In this document: positions 1 to 8,311 of the stretch, in pieces
How positions within the stretch are numbered: position 1 is the stretch's first letter
Layout: every line of letters starts with the position of its first letter
Origin: Conyzicola nivalis_A
GTDB lineage: Bacteria; Actinomycetota; Actinomycetes; Actinomycetales; Microbacteriaceae
Length of the DNA: 64,000 bases
Direction of reading: 5' to 3'
Assembly: GCF_040548875.1 (NCBI RefSeq)
Contig: NZ_JBEPSJ010000001.1
Location: 1,054,001 to 1,118,000 of the forward strand
Made by a program: the position numbers and the translations under genes
The notes under the pieces: model-generated
The model's database searches: none
Seen by the model: only the letters and a program-made list of their open reading frames with translations
Told to the model about the DNA's origin: nothing

Positions 1-112
1 GCGACGGAAGACTGCGGGTTCGTGTGTCATCGACCAAGACCAGCACGGTAAAGGATTCGACGATAGGGGTTGTCAAGGCCTCGGCGGTCTCGCGGCTCAA
101 ACCTACGGTTGG

Positions 113-916
113 ATGATGGAACTCAACATCGCAGGCAAGACGGCCCTCGTATCGGGAGCGGACTCCGGCATCGGCTGGGAGACCGCGAGAACCCTCCTCG
201 CCGAGGGCGCGACCGTCGTCATCACCGACATCGACCAGACACTGCTCGACGAGGCAGCGGTAAGGCTGGGCGCCGACGACTCACGGCTCTTCGCCTTCGC
301 GGCCGACGTGCGCAGCCTCGAGTCGATCGCGGCGCTGGCCGAGCGGGTGAACGAAGCCGTGGGCGACATCGACATCCTCGTGCAGTCGTCCGGCATCACG
401 GGAGCACAGGGGCTGTTCCATGAGATCGACGACGACGGGTGGACGGAGACGCTGGCTGTCGACCTGCTCGGTCCGGTCCGGTTGGTCCGGGCCTTCCTTC
501 CCGCCCTGCGTCGCGGCGGCTGGGGGCGCATCGTCTTCGTCGCGTCGGAGGACGCCGTGCAGCCGTACGACGACGAGCTGCCGTACTGCGCCGCGAAGGC
601 CGGCGTGCTCGCGCTCGCCAAGGGGCTGTCGCGCAGCTACGCCCGCGAGGGTCTGCTGGTGAACGCCGTGTCCCCCGCGTTCATCCACACCCCGATGACC
701 GACGCCATGATGCAGAAGCGGGCGGAGGAGAACGGCACCTCGGTCGACGAGGCCATCTCGAGCTTCCTCGACGAGGAGCGGCCCTATATGGAGCTGAAGC
801 GTAGAGGCAAGCCGGAGGAGGTCGCGAACGTGATCGCGTTCCTGTGCTCTGACCTGGCGAGCTTCGTCAACGGCTCGAACTACCGCGTCGACTCGGGGTC
901 GGTCGCGACGATCTGA
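113..916 (+). CDS. SDR family oxidoreductase
   Basis: Short-chain dehydrogenase/reductase of 267 aa, the usual length for classical SDRs. The N-terminal Rossmann glycine motif is SGADSGIG, the NNAG-like position reads VQSSG, and the catalytic serine and YCAAK motif are visible (FVASED, then YCAAK). The C-terminal NGSNYRVDSG stretch is also family-typical. It should be a cytosolic NAD(P)-dependent oxidoreductase; the substrate cannot be read from sequence. Two in-frame ATGs lie together at 113 and 116. It stands alone, convergent with another SDR across a strong hairpin. Confidence 0.9.
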   Translation: MMELNIAGKTALVSGADSGIGWETARTLLAEGATVVITDIDQTLLDEAAVRLGADDSRLFAFAADVRSLESIAALAERVNEAVGDIDILVQSSGITGAQGLFHEIDDDGWTETLAVDLLGPVRLVRAFLPALRRGGWGRIVFVASEDAVQPYDDELPYCAAKAGVLALAKGLSRSYAREGLLVNAVSPAFIHTPMTDAMMQKRAEENGTSVDEAISSFLDEERPYMELKRRGKPEEVANVIAFLCSDLASFVNGSNYRVDSGSVATI

Positions 917-926
917 GCGGCGGTCC

Positions 927-961
927 CTGAGCCTGTCGAAGGGGCGCTTCGACAGGCTCAG
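927..961. terminator. Bidirectional hairpin terminator between convergent SDR genes
   Basis: Perfect 15-bp inverted repeat with arms 927-941 and 947-961 (core TGAGCCTGTCGAAG) around a 5-nt loop. It lies 10 bp after the stop of the plus-strand SDR and 11 bp before the stop of the minus-strand SDR. There is no T-run. The motif resembles the dispersed CTTCGACAGGCTCA hairpins commonly seen between convergent genes in Microbacteriaceae (from memory). Confidence 0.75.
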
Positions 962-972
962 CGACGGCGCGG

Positions 973-1866
973 TTAGTGCAGCGGCTCGCCGCCGCTCACG
1001 ACGATGGTCTCGCCGCTGGTGTAGCTCGCCTCTTGCGAGGCGAGGTAGACGTAGGTCGACGCTATCTCGGCGGGCTGTCCGGGACGGCCGTACGGCACCG
1101 CCTCGCCGAACGACTCGATCTTCTCGTTCGGCACCGAGCTCGGCTGCAGTGGCGTCCAGAACGGGCCGGGCGCCACTCCGTTGACGCGGATGCCGTCCTC
1201 GGCGAGCTGCTGCGCCATGCCGCGTGTGAAGTTCGCGATGCCGGCCTTCGTGACCGCGTACTCGACGAGCGTCGGCGACGGGTGGAACCCCTGCACCGAC
1301 GAGGTGGTGATGATGGCGGCGCCAGGCGAGAAGTGCTTCTTGGCCGCCTTGGTCATCCAGAACATGTTGTGCACGTTGAGTCGCAGCAGGTGGTCGAAGG
1401 TCTCGGTGTCGAAGTCGTCGATGCTGTCGACGGTGGGCATCTCGCCGGCGACCATCACGAGGATGTCGAGCCCGCCGAGCTGCTCTGCCGCCTGGTTCAC
1501 GACGTCGATGCTCACCTGCTCGTCGGAGAGATCGCCCGGCAGCAGCACCGCCTTCTGTCCCGCCTTCTCGACGTACGACGCGGTGCTGTCGCCCTCTGGC
1601 TGCTCCTCCTCGAGGTAGCTGAGCGCGACATCCGCTCCCTCGCGGGCGAACGCGATGGCCACAGCGCGGCCGATTCCCGAGTCGGCGCCGGTGACGAGCG
1701 CCTTCCGCCCGGCAAGACGGCCGTGGCCGACGTAGCTCTCCTCGCCGTGGTCGGGCTTGGGATCCATCTCCGGCGCGTGGCCGGGCGTCGACTGCTGCTG
1801 GGGTTTGAACGGCGGCGCGGGGTAGAGGTCGATGGGGTTACGGGGCGTGTAGATGTCCTTCGTCAT
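973..1866 (-). CDS. SDR family oxidoreductase, YghA / general-stress type
   Basis: 297-aa SDR with the extended proline-rich N-terminus (about 45 residues, TPRNPIDLYPAPPF) characteristic of the YghA/GSP39 group. The cofactor motif TGADSGIG follows near residue 60, the catalytic motif is YAVTK, and the end is GETIVVSGGEP. Relatives are NAD(P)-dependent aldehyde or sugar oxidoreductases often linked to stress. The gene is monocistronic, divergent in function from but convergent in orientation with the upstream SDR. The start follows from the conserved MTKDIYTPRNP N-terminus. Confidence 0.9.
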   Translation of the reverse strand: MTKDIYTPRNPIDLYPAPPFKPQQQSTPGHAPEMDPKPDHGEESYVGHGRLAGRKALVTGADSGIGRAVAIAFAREGADVALSYLEEEQPEGDSTASYVEKAGQKAVLLPGDLSDEQVSIDVVNQAAEQLGGLDILVMVAGEMPTVDSIDDFDTETFDHLLRLNVHNMFWMTKAAKKHFSPGAAIITTSSVQGFHPSPTLVEYAVTKAGIANFTRGMAQQLAEDGIRVNGVAPGPFWTPLQPSSVPNEKIESFGEAVPYGRPGQPAEIASTYVYLASQEASYTSGETIVVSGGEPLH

Positions 1867-1916
1867 CCTTCTGGTCTACCAGCGACACGGAATGCCCGCA
1901 GAGGGTGGCTTTTAGC

Positions 1917-2654
1917 TCATTCGTGAGCTACCGGCGCCTCCACCCAGAGACTGCCGTTCGACGAGCGCACGAGGGGTTCGGCGTCATGGTCCACGATCTC
2001 GCTCAGACGGTGCGCCGCCCGCGCCGCGGCGGTCTCCGTCACGGTGTGTCCGGCGAGACCGAGCGAGCGGATGACGCCGGTGCCGTCGACGGGGTCGCCC
2101 CGCCGCTCGATCAGTATCCGCAGCAGCGCCGTCTCGAGTCTCGACAGGATGAGGGGGTCGCCGTTGCGCCAGGCCTGACCGGTGCCGGTGTCGAGAACGA
2201 GGTCGGCGAAGAGCAGGCTGGTGTCTGCGAGGCCCGCGCGACGGAACACCGAGCGCAGCCGGGCCGTCACCTCCTCGAGCCCGAACGGCTTGGTCATGTA
2301 GTCGTCCCCGCCGGCGGCGAATGCGGCCAGCCGATCGTCGAGGGTCGACCGACCGGTGAGGAAGATGACCGGAGCGTCGATGCCGCTGTCACGCAACTGG
2401 GAGACCACGGCGACCCCGCTGATGTCGGGCAGGGTCATGTCGAGCAGGATCGCGTCGGGGGCGAACCGATGGGCAACCCGCACCGCATCGACACCCGTCG
2501 CGAGCGTCTCCACGTGCCAGCCTTCGAAGGTGAGCGCGAGGGTGAGGAGATCGGTGAGCGCCTCCTCCTCGTCGACGACGAGCACGCGATTCTTGCGCCG
2601 GGATGGCGCAGCCCGGTCGAGGCGGTCGATCACCCCGGTGTCCGGACCCGTCAC
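1917..2654 (-). CDS. Response regulator, OmpR-like receiver with winged-helix-like C-terminus
   Basis: 245-aa two-component response regulator. The receiver begins RVLVVDEEEA, has the phospho-acceptor aspartate in ILLDMTLPDISG, and the conserved lysine in YMTKPFG. The C-terminal part (LILSRLETALLRIL) resembles an OmpR/PhoB-type DNA-binding domain but is divergent. The chosen GTG start at 2654 overlaps the stop of a short upstream ORF by the sequence GTGA, which implies translational coupling. A longer in-frame extension to 2879 exists but is arginine-rich and looks non-coding. No histidine kinase is adjacent, so this is probably an orphan regulator. Confidence 0.8.
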   Translation of the reverse strand: MTGPDTGVIDRLDRAAPSRRKNRVLVVDEEEALTDLLTLALTFEGWHVETLATGVDAVRVAHRFAPDAILLDMTLPDISGVAVVSQLRDSGIDAPVIFLTGRSTLDDRLAAFAAGGDDYMTKPFGLEEVTARLRSVFRRAGLADTSLLFADLVLDTGTGQAWRNGDPLILSRLETALLRILIERRGDPVDGTGVIRSLGLAGHTVTETAAARAAHRLSEIVDHDAEPLVRSSNGSLWVEAPVAHE

Positions 2655-2758
2655 CAGGTCACGCTCACGCTCGTCGTCGGCGGCAGTTCGATGTCTTCGG
2701 GCGAAATCGGCGCGGCGGTGGCGGACTGCTGCTCGACGGTGTCGACGATAGCGTTCAC
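2651..2758 (-). CDS. Short leader ORF coupled to the response regulator
   Basis: A 35-codon ORF (GTG start at 2758; begins MNAIVDTVEQQ, ends PTTSVSVTW). It has a good ribosome-binding sequence, AAAGAGG, about 6 nt upstream, and its TGA stop overlaps the GTG start of the response regulator. The response regulator start has no good ribosome-binding site of its own, so reinitiation from this ORF is a reasonable inference. No function is recognised for the peptide. An alternative is that both parts form one protein interrupted by a frameshift. Confidence 0.45.
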   Translation of the reverse strand: MNAIVDTVEQQSATAAPISPEDIELPPTTSVSVTW

Positions 2759-2989
2759 GGCAAACCTCTTTTCGTGGGAGTACTTCCACTCTGTCGCGAG
2801 ACTGCGCCGGTGTCGTCGTCCGTTCAGGTGATCTCCGACTAGTACCAACGGTGTAGATGCCCATGAATGTGCTGATCATGCGGCGTTGCGACCGCCGTTT
2901 GCGGTAAACGATGAGAAAAACCCCACGGGAGCCGCGCTCTATGCAAAGCTATCGACCGAAGTTCTTCTCTTTTCGAGCGAGGCCTATCC

Positions 2990-3793
2990 ATGACCCCACG
3001 ACGTCACCCGAAGATGTTGGGCGCCACCCTAGTCATCACCGTGCTCGCCCTGACAGGGTGCAGCCCCACGGCGACTACCCTGCCGACGACCGCGCTGCCG
3101 TCACTGGTCGACTCCACGACCACCGCGAGCATCGAGGTCTCGCCCGTCGCCATGAAGAGCGGCACGGTCGTCGCGACCGGGCCTCTCACGTCGGTCGACG
3201 GACGCACGACCGGTTCCGTCTCGGTGATCGCGGCGAGTGTCGGGCGGTTCGACCTGAGGATCGACGGATTCACCTCGCCGCGCACGGGCGAGGCAGTGCT
3301 CAACTTCAGCGCGCAACCGTTCGACGAGCAGCGCTACTGCGACAACGGCTTCGTGATCTACCAGCTGGGTGTGGTCACGCTCGCCCCGAGCATGCTGGTC
3401 GACATGAGTTTCGACGGCACGCTCTCCCGCGGCAATCCCGACTTCATCGACACGGTGCTTCTCACCAGCAACGACCCGGCCGCCGAGCGCACGGGCTGCT
3501 TCTACCCGGTGATAGCGTCGGCCGAACTCGAGTGGACGATGCCGGATCTGCGACCGGACATCGCCGTGGTCGACTCCGGTGCGGCGGGCGGCGCGGGCGG
3601 TACCGCGACGAGCGTCGACGGTGAGATCACCGCCTACACGGTGGCGCCGGGAGACGTGCTGGCCGAGATCGCCAAGCGGTTCGGCATCTCGATCGCCGAC
3701 CTGTTCTACCTGAACCCGGGCCGCGCCCCGAACCCGCAGGACCCGACTGCCTACACCGGCGAGGTGCTCAACCTCGACAAGTCGGCGCGCTGA
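2990..3793 (+). CDS. Putative lipoprotein with C-terminal LysM domain
   Basis: 267-aa secreted lipoprotein. The signal peptide ends in the lipobox LTGC with the lipidated cysteine at residue 24. A beta-rich middle domain (about 60-185) is not recognised. Residues about 215-265 (YTVAPGDVLAEIAKRFGIS) form a LysM peptidoglycan-binding domain. It should be anchored to the outer face of the membrane and contact the cell wall. Its last 43 bp overlap the 3' end of the convergent pnuC gene. Confidence 0.8.
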   Translation: MTPRRHPKMLGATLVITVLALTGCSPTATTLPTTALPSLVDSTTTASIEVSPVAMKSGTVVATGPLTSVDGRTTGSVSVIAASVGRFDLRIDGFTSPRTGEAVLNFSAQPFDEQRYCDNGFVIYQLGVVTLAPSMLVDMSFDGTLSRGNPDFIDTVLLTSNDPAAERTGCFYPVIASAELEWTMPDLRPDIAVVDSGAAGGAGGTATSVDGEITAYTVAPGDVLAEIAKRFGISIADLFYLNPGRAPNPQDPTAYTGEVLNLDKSAR

Positions 3794-4422
3794 CGCGCTC
3801 GCGCCCAGACGAAGAAGCCGACGAGCGTGAACGCGCCGTAGAAGACGTACATCAGCCCGGACGCGTAATAGCCGGCGCTGAACAGCAGCGGCACACCGAC
3901 TATGTCGACCGCCACCCAGATGAGCCAGAATTCGACCCACCCCTTGGCCATGCCGTAGGTGGCGAGCAGCGACCCGGTGAAGATCCAGGCGTCGGCCCAG
4001 ACGGGCTCGAATGAACCGAGCGCCGCGAAGACGGGGCTGAGCACGGCGGTGCCGGCCACGAGTCCGAGCACCAGCAGAACCCGCGTCCGCGCGCCCGCCC
4101 AGCGCGGCTCGACGGCGGCACCGACGGACTCCTCGCTGTGCCTCCACCGGTACCAGCCGTAGATCGACACGGCGATGAACATGATCTGACGACCGGCTTG
4201 GCCGAGCAGGTTGACCGGGTTCGGCGTCTCGAAAACGGCGCCGAGGAAGACGGTGAACAGAAGCGCGTTGCCGGCGATGCCCACCGGCCACGCCCACACC
4301 TTGCGCCGCATGCCCCCGAGCGCGCTCAACAGCCCGAAGACGTTGCCGACGATCTCTCGCCAGAGCACCGTCTGGTCGCCGATGACCAGTTGCGCGTCGA
4401 ACAACCAGCTTATGAACGGCAT
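3751..4422 (-). CDS. pnuC: Nicotinamide riboside transporter PnuC
   Basis: 223-aa integral membrane protein with about seven hydrophobic segments and PnuC signatures (EIVGNVFGLLSALGG, WPVGIAGNALLF, YGWYRW, ATYGMAKGWVEFWLIWVAVDIVG). PnuC proteins take up nicotinamide riboside by facilitated diffusion for NAD salvage. No nadR-like kinase is adjacent. The 3' end overlaps the lipoprotein gene by 43 bp on the opposite strand. Confidence 0.9.
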   Translation of the reverse strand: MPFISWLFDAQLVIGDQTVLWREIVGNVFGLLSALGGMRRKVWAWPVGIAGNALLFTVFLGAVFETPNPVNLLGQAGRQIMFIAVSIYGWYRWRHSEESVGAAVEPRWAGARTRVLLVLGLVAGTAVLSPVFAALGSFEPVWADAWIFTGSLLATYGMAKGWVEFWLIWVAVDIVGVPLLFSAGYYASGLMYVFYGAFTLVGFFVWARARQRADLSRLSTSPV

Positions 4423-4499
4423 CAGGGCTCCTCGGGCTGGCCCATGCCACCCACGTCACGGCTCACAACGCCGTGGGGCGCAGGATAATTCCTGCCAGA

Positions 4500-4961
4500 C
4501 TAGGCCCCCGCGCGCTCCTCGGCGATCTCCTTCAGCCTGGCGAGGGCGAGGGGCCACATCTCGTCGAACATCTCGACGAACTGCTCGTCGCTGTCGAGTT
4601 CGACCAGCACCGTCGTCACGCCGTCGTCCTCGCTGAAGGTGTAGTTCTCGTGGCTTCCGGCGATCAGCTTCGCCTGCTCGCTATCGAGATCGTCGACACC
4701 CTTCTCCACCTGCCCGAGATAGCGCACCGAGACGAACCGCTGCGGCTCGCTGCGCTCGATGACGCCGATCATTCCCCCCATGGTGCCGTCGTCGTTGGGG
4801 CCGAGGAACCGGATCGGGTCGCCGGCCTCCCAGCCGCCTTCGAAGTACGAGCCCTCGTGAAACGCCCCGGTCCAGTCGCGGTAGGTCTCGTCTTCGAGCA
4901 TCGTCTCCCACACGACGCGAACCGGCGCCGTGATCTTCACCGTATACGTCAGCTTCTTCAT
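4500..4961 (-). CDS. SRPBCC (START/AHA1-like) domain protein
   Basis: 153-aa single-domain protein with the SRPBCC pattern: ITAPVRVVWETMLEDETYRDWTG near the N-terminus, a central beta-sheet region, and a C-terminal amphipathic helix (FDEMWPLALARLKEIAEE). Such proteins bind hydrophobic ligands in a cavity; the role here is unknown. I start at MKKLTYTVKI because the domain begins there; an upstream ATG at 4997 would add 12 atypical residues. It lies 45 bp downstream of a GNAT gene on the same strand. Confidence 0.8.
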   Translation of the reverse strand: MKKLTYTVKITAPVRVVWETMLEDETYRDWTGAFHEGSYFEGGWEAGDPIRFLGPNDDGTMGGMIGVIERSEPQRFVSVRYLGQVEKGVDDLDSEQAKLIAGSHENYTFSEDDGVTTVLVELDSDEQFVEMFDEMWPLALARLKEIAEERAGA

Positions 4962-5006
4962 GCGCGATTGTAGAGCTGGGCGGGGAGTCGAAATCAAGCG
5001 GTTGCC

Positions 5007-5582
5007 TCAGTCGAGGACGGTCGCATCCGCCGCGGCGTCCGCCGAGGCATCCGTCGCCGCCCCGGGTGTCTGCCTGTCCGGCCGCATCAGCCGGAGCTCG
5101 GTGTGATACGCGCCGAACATCTTGCTGGCCCTGCTGCGCGTGCCGATTCCGCGGGTCACGCGGATCAGATCGGGCTCGAACTGCCGCTTGCCGTAGAACT
5201 TGCGTGTCTTCTTCAACCGCTCCCACACCCAGAGGTAGTCGGCGTCGGCCTCGGCGAGGAGCGCCGTGCCCACGCCCGTCCGCCGGGCGAACGGTGCGAC
5301 GTAGACGAAGTAGAGCTCGGTGGATGACTCGTGTCCGGGTTCGCGGCCGGGGCCGGTTCCCACGAAGCCGACGATCTCGCCGTCCAGCTCGGCGACCCAC
5401 TGCCTGTACGCCTCGCCGCGGCGCACGAACTTGCGCCAGAGCAAGGTCATCGTCGCCGAGTCGAGCTGCGCCAGCACCTCGGGGGTGAGCGTGGTCGAGT
5501 ACAGCTCCGCCCAACACGACGCGTGCAGCACCCCCAGCGACACCGCGTCCGACAGTTCCGCCCTGCGAATAGCTACCCCCAT
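5007..5582 (-). CDS. GNAT family N-acetyltransferase
   Basis: 191-aa acetyltransferase. The acetyl-CoA-binding motif A is visible as YVAPFARRTGVGTALL (RRTGVG), preceded by the beta-strand VGFVGTG. The C-terminal Ala/Asp-rich tail (about 20 residues) is likely disordered. The acceptor substrate is unknown. It probably shares a transcript with the downstream SRPBCC gene. Confidence 0.85.
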   Translation of the reverse strand: MGVAIRRAELSDAVSLGVLHASCWAELYSTTLTPEVLAQLDSATMTLLWRKFVRRGEAYRQWVAELDGEIVGFVGTGPGREPGHESSTELYFVYVAPFARRTGVGTALLAEADADYLWVWERLKKTRKFYGKRQFEPDLIRVTRGIGTRSRASKMFGAYHTELRLMRPDRQTPGAATDASADAAADATVLD

Positions 5583-5616
5583 AGGGCAAACCTAGGGGCA
5601 CATTGTTTCCGCCGTT

Positions 5617-6726
5617 TTACGCGCGGGCGACGAACTGGGTCGCATCCTCGACATCGTCGCTGCGGTGCGTTGCGCCCGTGGTGCGCAGGAACACGATCAG
5701 CCAGCTGAAGACCATCAGCCCGACGACCAGCTCGACGGCGGTGAGATTGTAGTAGCCGGTGACGAACAGCACGGCGAGAAGCACGGTCACACCCACGAAG
5801 GCATAGCCGAGCAGCGCGAATGTTCTGGAGATCGACGGTACGAGACGCGGCAGGGCGAGCACCAGCGCCACGAAGACGATGGCCATTCCCGTCGCGGCGA
5901 CGTTGTGCGCGGTGAGGTACCTGTCGACCGGGAAGACGCCGACGCAGGCGAGGAGCACGCCCATCACCACGAGAGCCGTCCGGACGGCGCTTTGCCCCCG
6001 CGCCAGCCTCGGCTCGGTCGCGGGGATGGCCGCTGTCGCGTAGTGCGCGATCGTCGTGACGATGACACCGGCGATGATCAGGGTGATGTTGAACGCGAGC
6101 GACGAGACGTCGTCCGACATGCCCAGGGCGCTGAGGTTCTTCTCCCACCAGAGCGGATCCGTGGCACTCAGCATGCTCGCGAAGATGCCGGTGACGAGAA
6201 AGGCCGCGAGGACGAGCGACAGCAGCATGGGGGTGAGCTTCACTGCGGAGAGGAAGACCACGTAGGCGGTCACCCCGAGGCCCACGCCGCCGAGCGCCAC
6301 GGACGGCAGCGGGAACACGACCGCCCCCGAGAAGCTCTTCGCGAGCAGGTCGGCGATGGCGAGCCAGCCCAGCAGTGCGATCACACCGTGGGCCAGGGCG
6401 AGGGCGGCGATGTCGAACCAGTGCAGCCGCGCGCCCGGCGTCTCGACACCGTTCGCGGTCGGGCGCCCGGCGCGTGCATCCGACGCGACCAGTGCGCGCG
6501 CGGCGACGAAGACGACGGCGGCGGCGAGTCCCGATCCGATTGCGACGAACTGGCCGATGGAGCCTCTCCCGGAGATGGGCAGCGACTGCCCCCAGAACGC
6601 CACGAGAGCCACGATCGCCCCGATCGAGAAGACGATGGCGCCGACGACGAGCGCCGACGACTCGAGCGACTCGGAGTTCGCGACGGGATGCCGCAGCAGC
6701 CGCCTGATCGGCACCGGCCCGCTCAT
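5617..6726 (-). CDS. DUF998-type multi-spanning membrane protein
   Basis: 369-aa protein with about ten hydrophobic helices. The pattern (SLESSALVVGAIVFSIGAIVALVAFWGQSLP, DPLWWEKNLSALG, later FPVDRYLTAHN) matches the DUF998 family as I recall it; no biochemical role is known for most members. ATG at 6726 is preceded by AGGGGAG at a suitable distance and is preferred to the ATG five codons upstream. It is divergent from the ATPase gene at 6902. Confidence 0.75.
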   Translation of the reverse strand: MSGPVPIRRLLRHPVANSESLESSALVVGAIVFSIGAIVALVAFWGQSLPISGRGSIGQFVAIGSGLAAAVVFVAARALVASDARAGRPTANGVETPGARLHWFDIAALALAHGVIALLGWLAIADLLAKSFSGAVVFPLPSVALGGVGLGVTAYVVFLSAVKLTPMLLSLVLAAFLVTGIFASMLSATDPLWWEKNLSALGMSDDVSSLAFNITLIIAGVIVTTIAHYATAAIPATEPRLARGQSAVRTALVVMGVLLACVGVFPVDRYLTAHNVAATGMAIVFVALVLALPRLVPSISRTFALLGYAFVGVTVLLAVLFVTGYYNLTAVELVVGLMVFSWLIVFLRTTGATHRSDDVEDATQFVARA

Positions 6727-6901
6727 CCTGGCTCCCCTCACGGCCGGCGAGCCGATAGACGGGCGCCGGATGAATCGACGCTAGAACCCGCGCTCCGCCG
6801 TCGCCTCATTCCATCGGGGTGAGGCGGTCGACAACCGTGCGGCTACTGTGGCGCTGAGAGCCGCCGTGGACACACCGAGGCGTCAGACCGAGAGGGGCAC
6901 C

Positions 6902-8311
6902 ATGACCGTCGCCGCCATTCCACAAGAGCGGGCGTCGGCGGTATCACTCGACGGTCGACGTTTCGAGTTCGTGGCGCCGGTCGACGCGACCGTCGACCCC
7001 GGCAGGTTCGTCACCCTGCACCCCGACGAGGGAGGGACCCAGCTGGGCCAGGTCGACGCCACCGCCCTCTCGGGCGGCTCGGTGGTCGGCGACGGCCGCA
7101 TCCTCGGCGTGATCTCTGCCGACGGGCAGACGTTCGACCGCGGGGTGTCCCGAGCGTTCGCCCGCGCGTCAGTGGTCGACGCCGCGGCAGCGACGGTCGG
7201 CCTGCTCTTCTCGACAGCGAACGCCGCTCTTCCCGTCGGCGCCTTCCTCGACTCCCCCGCCGTCACCGCTCGACTGCTGGCGGACCGCTTCAACCGTCAC
7301 ACGTTCTGGTGCGGCCAGAGCGGTTCGGGCAAGACCTACGCTCTCGGTGTCGTGCTCGAGCAGCTCCTCTTGCGAACCCGTCTGCCGATGGTGATCTTCG
7401 ATCCGAACGCCGACTTCGTCACCCTGCGTGAACCGAACCCGAGGAACGCCGATGCCGACGCGGCCGCAGAACTCGCCGACCGGGACATCCGCATTCTCCG
7501 TCCGTCGTCGGCCGACGCTCAGCCGTTGCGGGTGCGCTTCGTCGACCTTCCCCCGCGCGCCAAGGGCGCCGTGCTGCAACTGCACCCTCTCGACAACCGC
7601 GACGAGTACAACGAGCTCGTGCACATGGAGGCGATGCTCGGCACGCTGGTGCCCGACGCCATCGTGCCGCTGCTGCTCGAGCGGGACACCGTGGCGTCGC
7701 GGTCGCTGGCCGCGCGGATGGAGAATCTGCGCATCCTCGAGTGGGACGTGTGGGCGGCGGGAGCCGAAGCGGTGACCGACATCGTCGAGCAGCGGCCCGA
7801 TGCGACGGTGCTCGACCTGGGCGGCTTCGCGTTCCCCGAGGAGTCGCTCGTCGTGGCGCTCGCCGTGCTCGACGACCTCTGGGCGAAGCGCGAGCTGCGT
7901 CGGCCGGTGCTGCTGGTGATCGACGAGGCGCACAACCTCTGCTCTCCCGACGAGACCAGCCCCCTCCACGTCGCTGTTCGCGAACGGATCATCCAGATCG
8001 CCGCCGAAGGACGCAAGTTCGGGCTGTGGCTGCTGCTGTCGACCCAGCGCCCGTCGCGGGTTCACCCGAGCATCGTCTCGCAGTGCGACAACCTCGCGCT
8101 GATGAAGATGACGTCGCCGGTCGACCTCGCCGAGCTCGCGACGATCTTCGGCTTCGTACCGCCCGCCATGCTCGAGCGCGCGCCGCGCTTCCGGCAGGGC
8201 GAGGCGCTGTTCGCGGGCGGCTTCGTGCCGGTGCCGACCATGGCGAAGATGGGCGGACGCCTCACCCGGGAGGGCGGCGGCGACGTCACGGTGCCGATCA
8301 GGACGGAGTGA
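6902..8311 (+). CDS. HerA/DUF87-type ATP-binding protein
   Basis: 469-aa P-loop ATPase. The N-terminal 110 residues form a small beta domain like the HAS-barrel of HerA. Walker A is GQSGSGKT (residues 138-145), Walker B is LLVIDEAHN, and a sensor-like STQRPSRVHPSIVSQCDNLALMK stretch follows. HerA proteins are hexameric DNA translocases. No NurA nuclease or Sir2 partner is adjacent, so it appears to be a stand-alone bacterial HerA. ATG at 6902 has AGAGGGG upstream. Its 3' end overlaps the convergent DUF2252 gene by 14 bp. Confidence 0.85.
   Translation: MTVAAIPQERASAVSLDGRRFEFVAPVDATVDPGRFVTLHPDEGGTQLGQVDATALSGGSVVGDGRILGVISADGQTFDRGVSRAFARASVVDAAAATVGLLFSTANAALPVGAFLDSPAVTARLLADRFNRHTFWCGQSGSGKTYALGVVLEQLLLRTRLPMVIFDPNADFVTLREPNPRNADADAAAELADRDIRILRPSSADAQPLRVRFVDLPPRAKGAVLQLHPLDNRDEYNELVHMEAMLGTLVPDAIVPLLLERDTVASRSLAARMENLRILEWDVWAAGAEAVTDIVEQRPDATVLDLGGFAFPEESLVVALAVLDDLWAKRELRRPVLLVIDEAHNLCSPDETSPLHVAVRERIIQIAAEGRKFGLWLLLSTQRPSRVHPSIVSQCDNLALMKMTSPVDLAELATIFGFVPPAMLERAPRFRQGEALFAGGFVPVPTMAKMGGRLTREGGGDVTVPIRTE

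Noticed and set aside
1977..2879. Long overlapping ORFs opposite the response regulator, and a longer N-terminus for it
   Set aside because: Arg/His-rich products typical of antisense frames in high-GC genes; the extension lacks a ribosome-binding site and domain sequence.
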